From positions 1-7,558 of the forward strand of contig JANYBU010000154.1 in assembly GCA_025360665.1 (NCBI GenBank): DNA of 7,558 nucleotides, in the 5' to 3' direction. This DNA is from Nitrospira sp. GTDB lineage: Bacteria > Nitrospirota > Nitrospiria > Nitrospirales > Nitrospiraceae. Below, piece by piece: positions 1-6,345 of this stretch (its first letter is position 1; each line of letters begins with the position of its first letter). The notes beneath the pieces were generated by a model that saw only the letters and a list, made by a program, of their open reading frames with translations, was not told the DNA's origin and did no database searches. The position numbers were made by a program, and so were the translations under genes.

Positions 1-1
1 A

Positions 2-922
<921 letters not shown>

Positions 923-1008
923 AGAGGCTCAGCTGACGAAGGACGTGGACCTTCGGCGTCGCCATGATGCGACGGACTTCCACTGCTACTGACCCACGTC
1001 ACACCTCA

Positions 1009-1060
1009 CCACGCACGACTCTACTACTGCGCCGAAGCGTCGCAATGCCGTCGTGCGTGG
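1009..1060. repeat. 11-bp perfect inverted repeat, possible hairpin
   Basis: CCACGCACGAC at 1009-1019 is matched exactly by its reverse complement GTCGTGCGTGG at 1050-1060, with a 30-nt loop. The loop itself contains short GCG/CGC complementarity around 1030-1042. It lies about 90 bp past the secA stop. It could fold in the secA 3' transcript or be part of a small element, but no T-run follows, so it is not a classical terminator. Confidence 0.5.
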
Positions 1061-1072
1061 GCACCAGCACTT

Positions 1073-1200
1073 ACTGCGATATGGCGGACGCCATGTCGAA
1101 CGCCTCAGTCCACATCCCTTCCAGCCGAGCCGAAGAGGGAAGGGGAAATTAGGATCATGGAATAGAGATCTAGTCTGCGGCACACATTCCATATCGCAGT
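1073..1200. repeat. 128-bp segment bounded by 12-bp perfect inverted repeats (MITE-like)
   Basis: ACTGCGATATGG at 1073-1084 and its exact reverse complement CCATATCGCAGT at 1189-1200 bound a 128-bp stretch without a coding frame. One T lies outside each end, and beyond it on both sides is CACT (1068-1071 and 1202-1205), which could be a 4-bp target duplication. These are traits of a small non-autonomous transposable element. A 12-bp exact match is unlikely by chance in about 500 bp. However, no transposase, no known terminal motif and no second copy is visible, so the interpretation is open. Confidence 0.35.
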
Positions 1201-1471
1201 TCACTCAGTGCCAAACCCTGGATCGCACAACCTCCCCCCTCACCTTGCACTCATCCCTTAACGGTTTGACGGCCCCCAGGTCATTCGTTACGCTCCACGC
1301 AATCTTGAGCTAGCCACGTAGGTCAAAAGGTGGCCATGACCCCATCTCTTCCCACACGCGCAAGCCGACGCGGGCGCTGAAATGAGGGAGGTCGAAAGTT
1401 CAGGTTGTAAAACTTGCAACGGGCACACTTGACTGACTAGACTTTTGTATTGGGGCCTCATTACTAGCTAC

Positions 1472-1476
1472 GGAGG
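1472..1476 (+). promoter_or_regulatory. Ribosome binding site of the 89-residue gene
   Basis: GGAGG lies six bases before the ATG at 1483. This is the strongest Shine-Dalgarno in the 923-2252 interval and the main argument that the short gene downstream is translated. Confidence 0.75.
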
Positions 1477-1482
1477 GCAACA

Positions 1483-1752
1483 ATGACGCAAAAATCATCA
1501 CTCGTACTTCTATCGGCGTATAAGCATGGACCAGAAATTCAAATTCTTGACATCATCACCACTTCCACAGGCTGCCAGCTCCCATGGTGTAAGGGAGGCT
1601 ACCTTATTGACTGGGACCGCTTGGACACGCAGGAGAAACTGTTAGGCTGGGTGCATCACTTGGCCTACAAGCAATGGATGGATACAGCGAAACTCAAATA
1701 TTTCACCGAATTTGTTCGGTCGCATTTCGGCTGGAAGATTACATACTCGTAG
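1483..1752 (+). CDS. Hypothetical protein, 89 residues
   Basis: I do not recognise a named family. The ATG has a near-ideal Shine-Dalgarno (GGAGG, spacing six) and the frame ends with TAG at 1750-1752. The protein is soluble-looking, with no signal peptide or membrane segment. Residues 1-25 are beta-like (SSLVLLSAYKHGPEIQILDI), followed by two cysteines at 31 and 36 (C-QLPW-C). The second half is amphipathic and helical with many aromatic residues (LIDWDRLDTQEKLLGWVHHL, then FTEFVRSHFGWKI near the end). This W/F/H-rich tail recalls small uncharacterised proteins found in accessory regions, but I cannot name a function. GC over 1501-1740 is about 49% by hand count, clearly below the nuo genes, which together with the neighbouring transposase remnant suggests acquired DNA. 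It stands alone, with no partner gene on either side. Confidence 0.7.
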   Translation: MTQKSSLVLLSAYKHGPEIQILDIITTSTGCQLPWCKGGYLIDWDRLDTQEKLLGWVHHLAYKQWMDTAKLKYFTEFVRSHFGWKITYS

Positions 1753-1851
1753 AACAGCCGATCACCCGCATAACACGGGCGTCATATTCATACATCAGAC
1801 CCAGAGACGGGGTCTTGCGATCATACATTGTGAGGGACCGACTCCCACTTC

Positions 1852-2001
1852 ATGGCTCGTCTGCTTCGGCTGAAGTTACCCAGGGGCGGCTTCTATGTCA
1901 CAAATCGGGGCAATGCCAAGCAGTACATTCGAGCGACACTCACCCGTCTAAATGTCCTTCCAAGCTCGCTCGTTATTTCTTCAGGGATGGGGGCTGATTG
2001 A
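1852..2001 (+). pseudogene. Remnant of a REP-associated tyrosine transposase (IS200-like, RAYT), N-terminus only
   Basis: The ATG at 1852 opens a 49-residue frame beginning MARLLRLKLPRGGFYVTNRG and continuing NAKQYI. This closely resembles the strongly conserved start of RAYT/Y1 transposases, usually of the form MARPLRIEFPGAxYHVTSRGN followed by an IF and a DD..R stretch. These enzymes are related to IS200/IS605 TnpA and are linked to REP palindromes. Here the histidine before VT is missing, similarity fades after about residue 30, and the frame stops at TGA 1999-2001. The HxH (HUH) motif and catalytic tyrosine region, which lie further downstream in the family, are absent from all the following sequence I read. 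It is therefore a dead fragment. The call rests on about 28 residues, so chance similarity is possible but not likely. Confidence 0.55.
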
Positions 2002-2013
2002 TCTTCCATTGCG

Positions 2014-2052
2014 CGCGTCCAACGAGGGCCTTCGGAGGCCGCGCGTTGCGCG
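2014..2052. repeat. Bulged palindrome, REP-like, next to the RAYT remnant
   Basis: The 39-nt element folds as CGCG (2014-2017) with 2049-2052, a TC bulge, CAACG (2020-2024) with CGTTG (2044-2048), a small internal loop, then GGCCT (2027-2031) with AGGCC (2036-2040) closing a TCGG tetraloop. This gives 14 base pairs. REP elements served by RAYTs have this form: a GC-rich imperfect palindrome with interior mismatches beside the transposase gene. It begins 13 bases after the stop of the transposase remnant. No T-run follows, so terminator function is unlikely in the classical sense. Confidence 0.5.
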
Positions 2053-2128
2053 AGCACAGAAGATCATCAGGCTCCATCCCCTCCCCCCTCGATAGGGATA
2101 TTTGCCTGAGTTTCCAATACTCTTCGTC

Positions 2129-2156
2129 TTGACTTAGCGGCGACCCCGAGGCTAAT
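2129..2156 (+). promoter_or_regulatory. Possible sigma70-type promoter for the methyltransferase-nuo operon
   Basis: TTGACT (2129-2134, five of six to TTGACA) is followed after 16 bases by GCTAAT (2151-2156, four of six to TATAAT). An alternative -10 reading, TAATCT with 18-base spacing, is weaker. Initiation near 2163 would give a leader of about 90 nt before the GTG at 2253, containing the overlapping hairpins at 2176-2207. Match quality is only moderate. Confidence 0.3.
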
Positions 2157-2175
2157 CTACGCCACTTTCCCGCCT

Positions 2176-2207
2176 CCCTGAGGTGCAGGGCAAAGTCTGC
2201 CCGTTTT
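2176..2207 (+). terminator. Overlapping hairpins with T-run, possible weak terminator or attenuator
   Basis: Hairpin 1 pairs CCCTG (2176-2180) with CAGGG (2186-2190). Hairpin 2 pairs GGGCA (2188-2192) with TGCCC (2198-2202) and is followed by GTTTTCTC. They share bases 2188-2190, so only one can form at a time. A third, weaker option pairs CCCG (2200-2203) with CGGG (2210-2213) across the T-run. Hairpin 2 plus TTTT resembles a short intrinsic terminator 38 nt ahead of the methyltransferase Shine-Dalgarno. The stems are only 5 bp, so this may be coincidence or a weak terminator for upstream read-through. Confidence 0.3.
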
Positions 2208-2240
2208 CTCGGGTTGGTTCGAGCTGTCTTCACAGAAACG

Positions 2241-2246
2241 AAGGAG
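2241..2246 (+). promoter_or_regulatory. Ribosome binding site that fixes the methyltransferase start at GTG 2253
   Basis: AAGGAG lies six bases before GTG 2253. The frame is open further upstream to a TTG at 2214, but that start has no comparable site, and the extra 13 residues it would add do not look like the family's N-terminus. Confidence 0.8.
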
Positions 2247-2252
2247 TGGTCT

Positions 2253-3431
2253 GTGTCGTTGGGACATCCTGAACTCGTCGCTGTCATTTCGTCCGAGATC
2301 ATCCGAAACGGACCAATCCCCTTCGTCCGCTTCATGGAACTGGCGCTCTATCATCCTCAATACGGCTATTACATGCGCCAATCGGACGGTGCGGACCATG
2401 AACGCATCGGCTGGTCCGGCGATTTCTACACCAGCTCCGATGTGCACTCGATTCTCGGCCGCGCAATTGCCGCGCAGGCTAGGCAAATGGACGCATTATT
2501 GGGCTGCCCCACTCCCTTCACGATTGTCGAAATGGGCGCCGGGAAAGGCTTGTTAGCCCGAGATTGTCTGGCGGCGATCCATGCCGAGCAGGATGACTTC
2601 GCATCGCGCGTGCGCTACGTGCTGATCGAACGGAGCCCTGCGATGCAGGAATTCCAGCGGCAGAACCTGGCCCCTTGGCTGCATGAGCCTGGGCTTGTGA
2701 CCTGGATCGAGGGGTTAGATGCCCTTGCTCCTCAGAGCGTGACCGGCCTGTTCTTCAGCAATGAACTGGTCGATGCCTTTCCGGTGCATCGGATTCAAGT
2801 CACGGCTGGACGGACCGAAGAACTCTGTGTGGACTATCGAGACGGGCGCTTTGAGGAATGCCTCAAGCCCCTGTCGACTCCCGCACTCGAACAACACCTC
2901 CAGCGGCTGAATCCAACCTGGCCGGATGGGTACCGAACCGAGGTGAATCTCCAGGCCTTGGATTGGATGGGCCAGGTAGCCCAACGGATCGATCGCGGAT
3001 TCGTGGTAACCATCGACTATGGCCATACGGCGCAGGATTTGTACGAACCAGATCGGAAGGACGGAACATTCCTCTGCTACTACCAACAACTGACCGGCGA
3101 TGTGCCCTACGTGCGTATCGGTCAACAGGACATGACCGCCCATGTGGACTTCACCAGTTTGGCGACTGTCGGAGCAGCCGCCGGCTTAAACGTGACAGGC
3201 TTTACCAATCAGATGAGTTTTCTCATGGGACTCGGGGTGGAAGACATGATCGGCCAACTCGATTCGGAGAGTCCGGAGTTTGGCGCGGCCATCCATCTCC
3301 TCAAGCCTGACGGGATGGGAGGAACCTTCAAGATCCTGGTGCAACATCGAGGAGTTGAGTGTCCCGATTTGGCCGGGCTGAAGTTCAAGCCGTTCTTTGG
3401 CTCGGCGCTGGCAGCGCGTTCCGCAGCATGA
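2253..3431 (+). CDS. SAM-dependent methyltransferase of the MidA/NDUFAF7 family
   Basis: This family (Pfam-style DUF185, MidA) contains NDUFAF7, which dimethylates an arginine of the complex I subunit NDUFS2 (NuoD homologue) during assembly in mitochondria. With the GTG start the protein has 392 residues, a normal family length. Visible family motifs in order are NGPIPFVRFMELALYHPQYG (residues 19-38), GDFYTSSDVH (56-65), the SAM-binding motif I VEMGAGKGLLARD (92-104), acidic IERSP (125-129), SNELVDAFPVHR (169-180), a VTIDYGH motif in the second half, and DFTSLA further on. No membrane segments or signal peptide are seen, so it should be cytoplasmic. It ends 77 bases before nuoA on the same strand, with no terminator between, so co-transcription with nuo is likely. 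Its target is inferred: the arginine modified in NDUFS2 is conserved in the NuoCD encoded 1.1 kb downstream (Arg238). Family assignment is secure; substrate is not shown by sequence. Confidence 0.93.
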   Translation: MSLGHPELVAVISSEIIRNGPIPFVRFMELALYHPQYGYYMRQSDGADHERIGWSGDFYTSSDVHSILGRAIAAQARQMDALLGCPTPFTIVEMGAGKGLLARDCLAAIHAEQDDFASRVRYVLIERSPAMQEFQRQNLAPWLHEPGLVTWIEGLDALAPQSVTGLFFSNELVDAFPVHRIQVTAGRTEELCVDYRDGRFEECLKPLSTPALEQHLQRLNPTWPDGYRTEVNLQALDWMGQVAQRIDRGFVVTIDYGHTAQDLYEPDRKDGTFLCYYQQLTGDVPYVRIGQQDMTAHVDFTSLATVGAAAGLNVTGFTNQMSFLMGLGVEDMIGQLDSESPEFGAAIHLLKPDGMGGTFKILVQHRGVECPDLAGLKFKPFFGSALAARSAA

Positions 3432-3469
3432 CATATAGGGCAACACGATGACCCTCCATCGGTCGGACA

Positions 3470-3504
3470 ACGTTTCACGTTTTACGTTGCACGCTTCACG
3501 GGAC
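3470..3504. repeat. Heptamer array A, between the methyltransferase gene and nuoA
   Basis: Five consecutive 7-bp units run from 3470 to 3504, starting ACGTTTC, ACGTTTT and ending ACGGGAC. The first two positions are AC in every unit, and G follows in all of them. They are the reverse complement of the GTGAAAC-type units found in the nuoCD-nuoE and nuoE-nuoF spacers. Only this one orientation is present here. The last unit supplies the GGGA that serves as the weak Shine-Dalgarno of nuoA. Confidence 0.75.
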
Positions 3505-3508
3505 TTGT

Positions 3509-3880
3509 ATGGGTAACACAGCCGTTCCAGAGAACTACATACCAATTCTGCTGTTCATCGGCATGGCCATTGCCTTCGGCGTTGTCTCGATGTTCGCCGG
3601 CTCGCTCGTCCGACCGAGTCGCCCCTATCGAGCCAAGCTGACCCCCTATGAGAGCGGAAGCCCGCTGTTTTCAGACGCGCGCATCCAGTTTCCGATGCGT
3701 TACTACATCATCGCGATGCTGTTCGTTATTTTCGATATCGAGGTCATTTTTATGATCCCCTGGGCCGTCCGGTTTCAGTCGCTCGGCCTGCTGGGACTCA
3801 TCGAAATGCTCGTGTTTCTCGGCATCCTGTTGGTCGGATTCTGGTACGCCTGGAAGAAGGGGGCACTGGAGTGGGACTAG
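3509..3880 (+). CDS. nuoA: NADH-quinone oxidoreductase subunit A
   Basis: NuoA is a small membrane-arm subunit of complex I at the junction with the peripheral arm, near the quinone channel entrance. The 123-residue product has the three expected transmembrane helices at about 10-31, 65-87 and 94-114. Between helices 1 and 2 is the conserved loop LTPYESGSPLFSDARIQF (44-61), then RYYIIAMLFVIFDIEVIF, with the acidic FDIEV (Asp76, Glu78) that is essential in studied NuoA. In the loop, Ser49 takes the place of the cysteine that mitochondrial ND3 carries at this point; E. coli NuoA also has ESG there. The start at ATG 3509 has only a weak ribosome site (GGGA at 3500-3503, five bases away), which lies in the last unit of the upstream heptamer array. 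First structural gene of the nuo cluster here. Confidence 0.97.
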   Translation: MGNTAVPENYIPILLFIGMAIAFGVVSMFAGSLVRPSRPYRAKLTPYESGSPLFSDARIQFPMRYYIIAMLFVIFDIEVIFMIPWAVRFQSLGLLGLIEMLVFLGILLVGFWYAWKKGALEWD

Positions 3881-3896
3881 CGCCCCGAAGGGGCGC
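3880..3896 (+). other. Strong GC hairpin at the nuoA stop codon
   Basis: GCGCCCC (3880-3886) pairs with GGGGCGC (3890-3896) around a GAA loop. The stem begins with the last base of the nuoA TAG stop. No T-run follows (AATTATGAG), so it is more likely a transcript-stabilising or processing structure than a terminator inside the operon. Confidence 0.6.
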
Positions 3897-3972
3897 AATT
3901 ATGAGTTATGAGTTGTGAGTTATAAGTTGCGTTCGGAAACTCAGAACCTAGAACTCAGTACTCAGAACTGGA
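3896..3972. repeat. Heptamer array B, two opposed arms between nuoA and nuoB
   Basis: The left arm (3903-3930, perhaps from 3896) repeats GAGTTAT-type units every 7 bases. After GTTCGGA, the right arm (3938-3972) repeats AACTCAG-type units, also every 7 bases, with members AACCTAG and TACTCAG. The core TGAGTT of the left arm is complementary to AACTCA of the right arm, so successive units could pair six of seven positions along a long imperfect hairpin. The sequence differs from the GTGAAAC class but the period is the same. The final unit leads into the nuoB Shine-Dalgarno GGAG (3970-3973). Confidence 0.8.
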
Positions 3973-3982
3973 GCGAAGCGAC

Positions 3983-4462
3983 ATGAGTTTTCTAGAGAGA
4001 CAGTTTGAGGCGAATATTCTGACGACCAATCTGGACGCGGTCGTGAATTGGTCTCGGAAGTCGGCCCTGTGGCCGATGTCCTTCGGTCTCGCCTGTTGCG
4101 CCATCGAAATGATTGCGAGTGTGTCGTCGCGATACGACCTGGATCGATTCGGCGCCGGTGTCTTTCGGGCCTCCCCACGGCAGTCCGATCTCATGATCGT
4201 CGCCGGCACTGTGACGCGCAAGATGGCGCCGGTGATCCGCCGCATCTACGACCAGATGGCGGAACCGCGGTATGTCATTTCTATGGGTTCCTGCGCCACC
4301 TCAGGCAACCACTACAATAGTTACGCGGTGGTCCAAGGCGTCGACCAGTTTATTCCGGTCGATGTCTATGTGCCGGGCTGCCCGCCCCGTCCGGAGGCGT
4401 TGATCGATGGATTGCTCAAGTTGCAGCAAAAGATTCAGCGGGAGAAGGTATTCGTGAGATGA
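3983..4462 (+). CDS. nuoB: NADH-quinone oxidoreductase subunit B
   Basis: NuoB carries cluster N2, the [4Fe-4S] centre that hands electrons to quinone, and forms the quinone pocket with NuoD. The product has 159 residues, with all four N2 ligands visible: the tandem Cys38-Cys39 in SFGLACCAIEM, Cys104 in SMGSCATSG and Cys133 in VPGCPPRPEAL. The RASPRQSDLMIVAGTVT block (62-78) is also intact. No membrane segment is expected or seen; the subunit is peripheral on the cytoplasmic side. The ATG follows GGAG (3970-3973) by nine bases, and that site sits at the end of heptamer array B. The stop TGA is at 4460-4462, and nuoCD begins 34 bases later. Identification is secure. Confidence 0.98.
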   Translation: MSFLERQFEANILTTNLDAVVNWSRKSALWPMSFGLACCAIEMIASVSSRYDLDRFGAGVFRASPRQSDLMIVAGTVTRKMAPVIRRIYDQMAEPRYVISMGSCATSGNHYNSYAVVQGVDQFIPVDVYVPGCPPRPEALIDGLLKLQQKIQREKVFVR

Positions 4463-4496
4463 GCTGCGAGACGGGCGCGACTCGCGAACAAGAACT

Positions 4497-6248
4497 ATGC
4501 AAGCCCTGCTCGACAGCCTGAGGACGAAATTCCCGGACGCGATCCTCGCGACCCGCATCGACGCCGCACGTGCCGAGACCGCTGTCTCTGTGGCCGCCGC
4601 GCGCCTGCTGGATATTGCGCGCTATTTGCACGATGCGCCGGAGGCAGCCTTTGACCATCTCACCGATATTTGCTCCGTCGACTATCCCGAAGATCAGCTG
4701 CGGTTCGAAGTTGTCTACCACTTGCACTCGCTCCCCCTTCGGCAACGCCTTCGCGTCAAGGCGCGCATCACGGAGGACGATCCGACGATTGCGTCGGTCA
4801 CCGGAATCTGGAAGGGAGCCGAGTTCCTGGAACGCGAAGTGTACGACATGATGGGCATTCACTTTTCCGGCCATCCCGATCTCCGGCGCATTTTAATGCC
4901 GGAAGATTATGCCGAGGGATACCCCTTGAGGAAAGACTTCCCGACCGAAGGACGTGGTTGGCGCAGCGAGTTCGACTTCATCCCGAGATTGGACGAGCCC
5001 CCGCTCGACGTCACGGAGAGCGAAGTCCCTGAGGAGCAGAAACACGTCTTTCGCGCCGAGCCTGGCATGCCCAGTTCCAGACGGAAAGAGGAATTGCTGC
5101 TGAACATGGGGCCACAGCATCCGAGCACCCATGGTGTGTTGCGGGTTGTCCTTGAGTTGGATGGCGAACGGATCGTGAAAGCCACACCGGACCTCGGCTA
5201 CCTGCATCGAGGCGTCGAGAAATTGTCCGAGGGTCTGACCTACATGCAAATCATCCCGCACACGGACCGGCTCGACTATGTCTGTGCCATGTCCAACAAC
5301 TACGCGTACGTGCGGGCCGTGGAAAAACTCCTTGAGATCACGGTGCCGCTCCGAGCCGAATACATCCGGACTCTCGTGGCCGAGATGCAACGCATCATCG
5401 GGCACCTCTTTTGGCTCGGTACGCAGGCCCTCGATATCGGCGCCATGACCGTCTTCTTCTGGACCTTCAGGGAGCGCGAAACCCTGCTGGACATGTTCGA
5501 AAAACTCTGCGGAGCCCGTCTGACTCTGAACTACTACCGCATCGGCGGTGTCGATAGCGATTTCACTCCAGAACTGGTCCAACGGATGAACACGTTCCTC
5601 GAGACCTTTCCCGAGAAGGTTAAGGAATACGATTCGCTCATCGCGTCGAGTCGCATCTTTCTCGGCCGCACGAAGAACGTGGCCGTGCTCTCGGCCGAGG
5701 ACGCGATCAACTTCGGTTGCACCGGGCCGGTGTTGCGAGGGTCGGGCGTCGACTACGATATCCGCAAGGTCGAGCCCTACGGCGTGTATGACAAAGTCGA
5801 GTGGGAAGTGCCGATCGGCAAGAACGGCGACACCTACGACCGGTACTGGATCCGCATGGAAGAAATGCGGCAGAGCGCCAGGATCATCCAGCAATGTCTC
5901 GATCAGCTGCCGTCTGGGCCGATCATGGCCGAGGCGCCGCAATATATCCCGCCGCCCAAGGAACTGGTCATGCGGGACATGGAAAGTTTGATCCATCATT
6001 TCATCATTTATACCCAGGGCATCAAGCCACCGAAGGCCGAGACCTACTGCGCGACCGAGGCCCCAAAAGGCGAATTGGGATTTTTCATCGTCAGCGACGG
6101 CAGCCCCCGTCCCTACCGACTGAAGATTCGCGCCCCTTCATTTGTACACATGGGCGCCTTCGACCACATGGCGCGAGGCTACCTGATTTCCGACATCATC
6201 ACGATCTTCGGAACCTATGACGTCGTAATGGGAGAATGCGATCGATGA
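4497..6248 (+). CDS. nuoCD: Fused NADH-quinone oxidoreductase subunit C/D
   Basis: The 583-residue product fuses the NuoC (30-kDa) and NuoD (49-kDa) subunits, as in E. coli NuoCD of similar length. The NuoC domain spans about 1-157, with the signature REVYDMMGIHFSGHPDLRRI (113-132) followed by PEDYAEGYPLRKDFP. A linker of about 40 residues follows. The NuoD domain starts near 197 with LLNMGPQHPSTHGVLRVVLE and ends with the typical VMGECDR. Quinone-pocket residues can be placed by alignment to bovine NDUFS2: His212 (bovine His59) and Tyr261 (bovine Tyr108). Arg238 in GYLHRGVEKL aligns with bovine Arg85, the residue dimethylated by NDUFAF7. Other landmarks are GAMTVFFWTFRERE and EMRQSARIIQQCLDQLPSGP. 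The ATG at 4497 has no clear Shine-Dalgarno, and no ATG, GTG or TTG lies upstream in frame before the stop at 4455, so this start stands. The spacer to nuoB is the only one here without heptamers. Confidence 0.97.
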   Translation: MQALLDSLRTKFPDAILATRIDAARAETAVSVAAARLLDIARYLHDAPEAAFDHLTDICSVDYPEDQLRFEVVYHLHSLPLRQRLRVKARITEDDPTIASVTGIWKGAEFLEREVYDMMGIHFSGHPDLRRILMPEDYAEGYPLRKDFPTEGRGWRSEFDFIPRLDEPPLDVTESEVPEEQKHVFRAEPGMPSSRRKEELLLNMGPQHPSTHGVLRVVLELDGERIVKATPDLGYLHRGVEKLSEGLTYMQIIPHTDRLDYVCAMSNNYAYVRAVEKLLEITVPLRAEYIRTLVAEMQRIIGHLFWLGTQALDIGAMTVFFWTFRERETLLDMFEKLCGARLTLNYYRIGGVDSDFTPELVQRMNTFLETFPEKVKEYDSLIASSRIFLGRTKNVAVLSAEDAINFGCTGPVLRGSGVDYDIRKVEPYGVYDKVEWEVPIGKNGDTYDRYWIRMEEMRQSARIIQQCLDQLPSGPIMAEAPQYIPPPKELVMRDMESLIHHFIIYTQGIKPPKAETYCATEAPKGELGFFIVSDGSPRPYRLKIRAPSFVHMGAFDHMARGYLISDIITIFGTYDVVMGECDR

Positions 6249-6249
6249 C

Positions 6250-6327
6250 GTTAGGCGTGAAACGTAAGGCGTCAGGCGAGAGAAAAGATTACTCCCCTCA
6301 CGCCTCACCCCTTACGCCTCACGAAGG
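6250..6327. repeat. Heptamer array C, two opposed arms between nuoCD and nuoE
   Basis: The left arm (6250-6277) has four 7-bp units such as GTTAGGC and GTGAAAC, beginning two bases after the nuoCD stop. The right arm (6300-6320, with a decayed unit to 6327 and a possible C-rich one before it) has units such as ACGCCTC and ACCCCTT, the reverse-complement type. Pairing between arms gives an imperfect hairpin across most of the 97-nt spacer. The final ACGAAGG contains AAGGA (6324-6328), but this is 17 bases from the nuoE ATG, too far to be its usual ribosome site. Confidence 0.75.
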
Positions 6328-6345
6328 ATCGGCGAAAAGAACACA

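Larger units (their letters stand above)
923..1482. other. Intergenic region after secA, no convincing gene, rich in inverted repeats
   Basis: No open frame here combines a good ribosome binding site with protein-like composition. The region contains an 11-bp perfect inverted repeat (1009-1019 with 1050-1060), a 12-bp perfect one (1073-1084 with 1189-1200), a short palindrome ATGGCG-GA-CGCCAT at 1081-1094, a 7-bp stem CCCTTCC/GGAAGGG (1116-1122 with 1138-1144), and a dyad GTTGTAA-AAC-TTGCAAC at 1404-1420 with one G-T wobble, upstream of the next gene. None of the hairpins is followed by a T-run, so I see no standard intrinsic terminator for secA. No tRNA-like TTCRANYC arm was noticed. Confidence 0.6.
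1753..2252. other. Intergenic region with mobile-element debris and the leader of the methyltransferase-nuo operon
   Basis: This 500-bp stretch has no intact gene. It contains a short stem AGACCC/GGGTCT (1797-1802 with 1810-1815), the decayed transposase start at 1852-2001, a bulged palindrome at 2014-2052, a C-rich run around 2078-2090, a possible promoter at 2129-2156 and overlapping hairpins at 2176-2207. Frames that stay open across parts of it (for example 1674-1997 on the + strand) have no ribosome binding site and low-complexity products. Confidence 0.6.

Noticed and set aside
957..974. CGTCGC/GCGACG hairpin as the secA terminator
   Set aside because: 6-bp stem with no following T-run; not enough to call a terminator.
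996..1265. C/A-rich stretches (996-1020 and 1231-1265) resembling decayed heptamers
   Set aside because: Period 7 is not kept and unit similarity is too weak to distinguish from chance.
1053..1313. 86-codon + strand frame after secA
   Set aside because: Starts at a GTG inside an inverted repeat, has no Shine-Dalgarno, and has a low-complexity Arg/Ser/Thr-rich translation typical of non-coding DNA.
1429..1450. TTGACT with TTGTAT as a promoter for the 89-residue gene
   Set aside because: The spacing is only 10 bases, and no good -10 lies 16-18 bases downstream. TTGCAA/TAGACT (1414-1443) is possible but matches only four of six in each box.
1674..1997. 107-codon + strand frame overlapping the end of the 89-residue gene
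   Set aside because: No ribosome site, overlaps a better-supported gene, and runs through the transposase remnant in the wrong frame.
2214..2252. TTG 2214 as the start of the methyltransferase
   Set aside because: No ribosome site there, while AAGGAG lies six bases before GTG 2253 and the family N-terminus begins after it.
2157..2486. Minus-strand frame across the methyltransferase start
   Set aside because: Antisense to the MidA-type gene, no supporting start signal or motif.
4893..5999. Long open frame of 368 codons on the minus strand inside nuoCD
   Set aside because: It lies antisense to the well-supported nuoCD gene, its translation mirrors nuoCD codon bias, and it shows no family motif.
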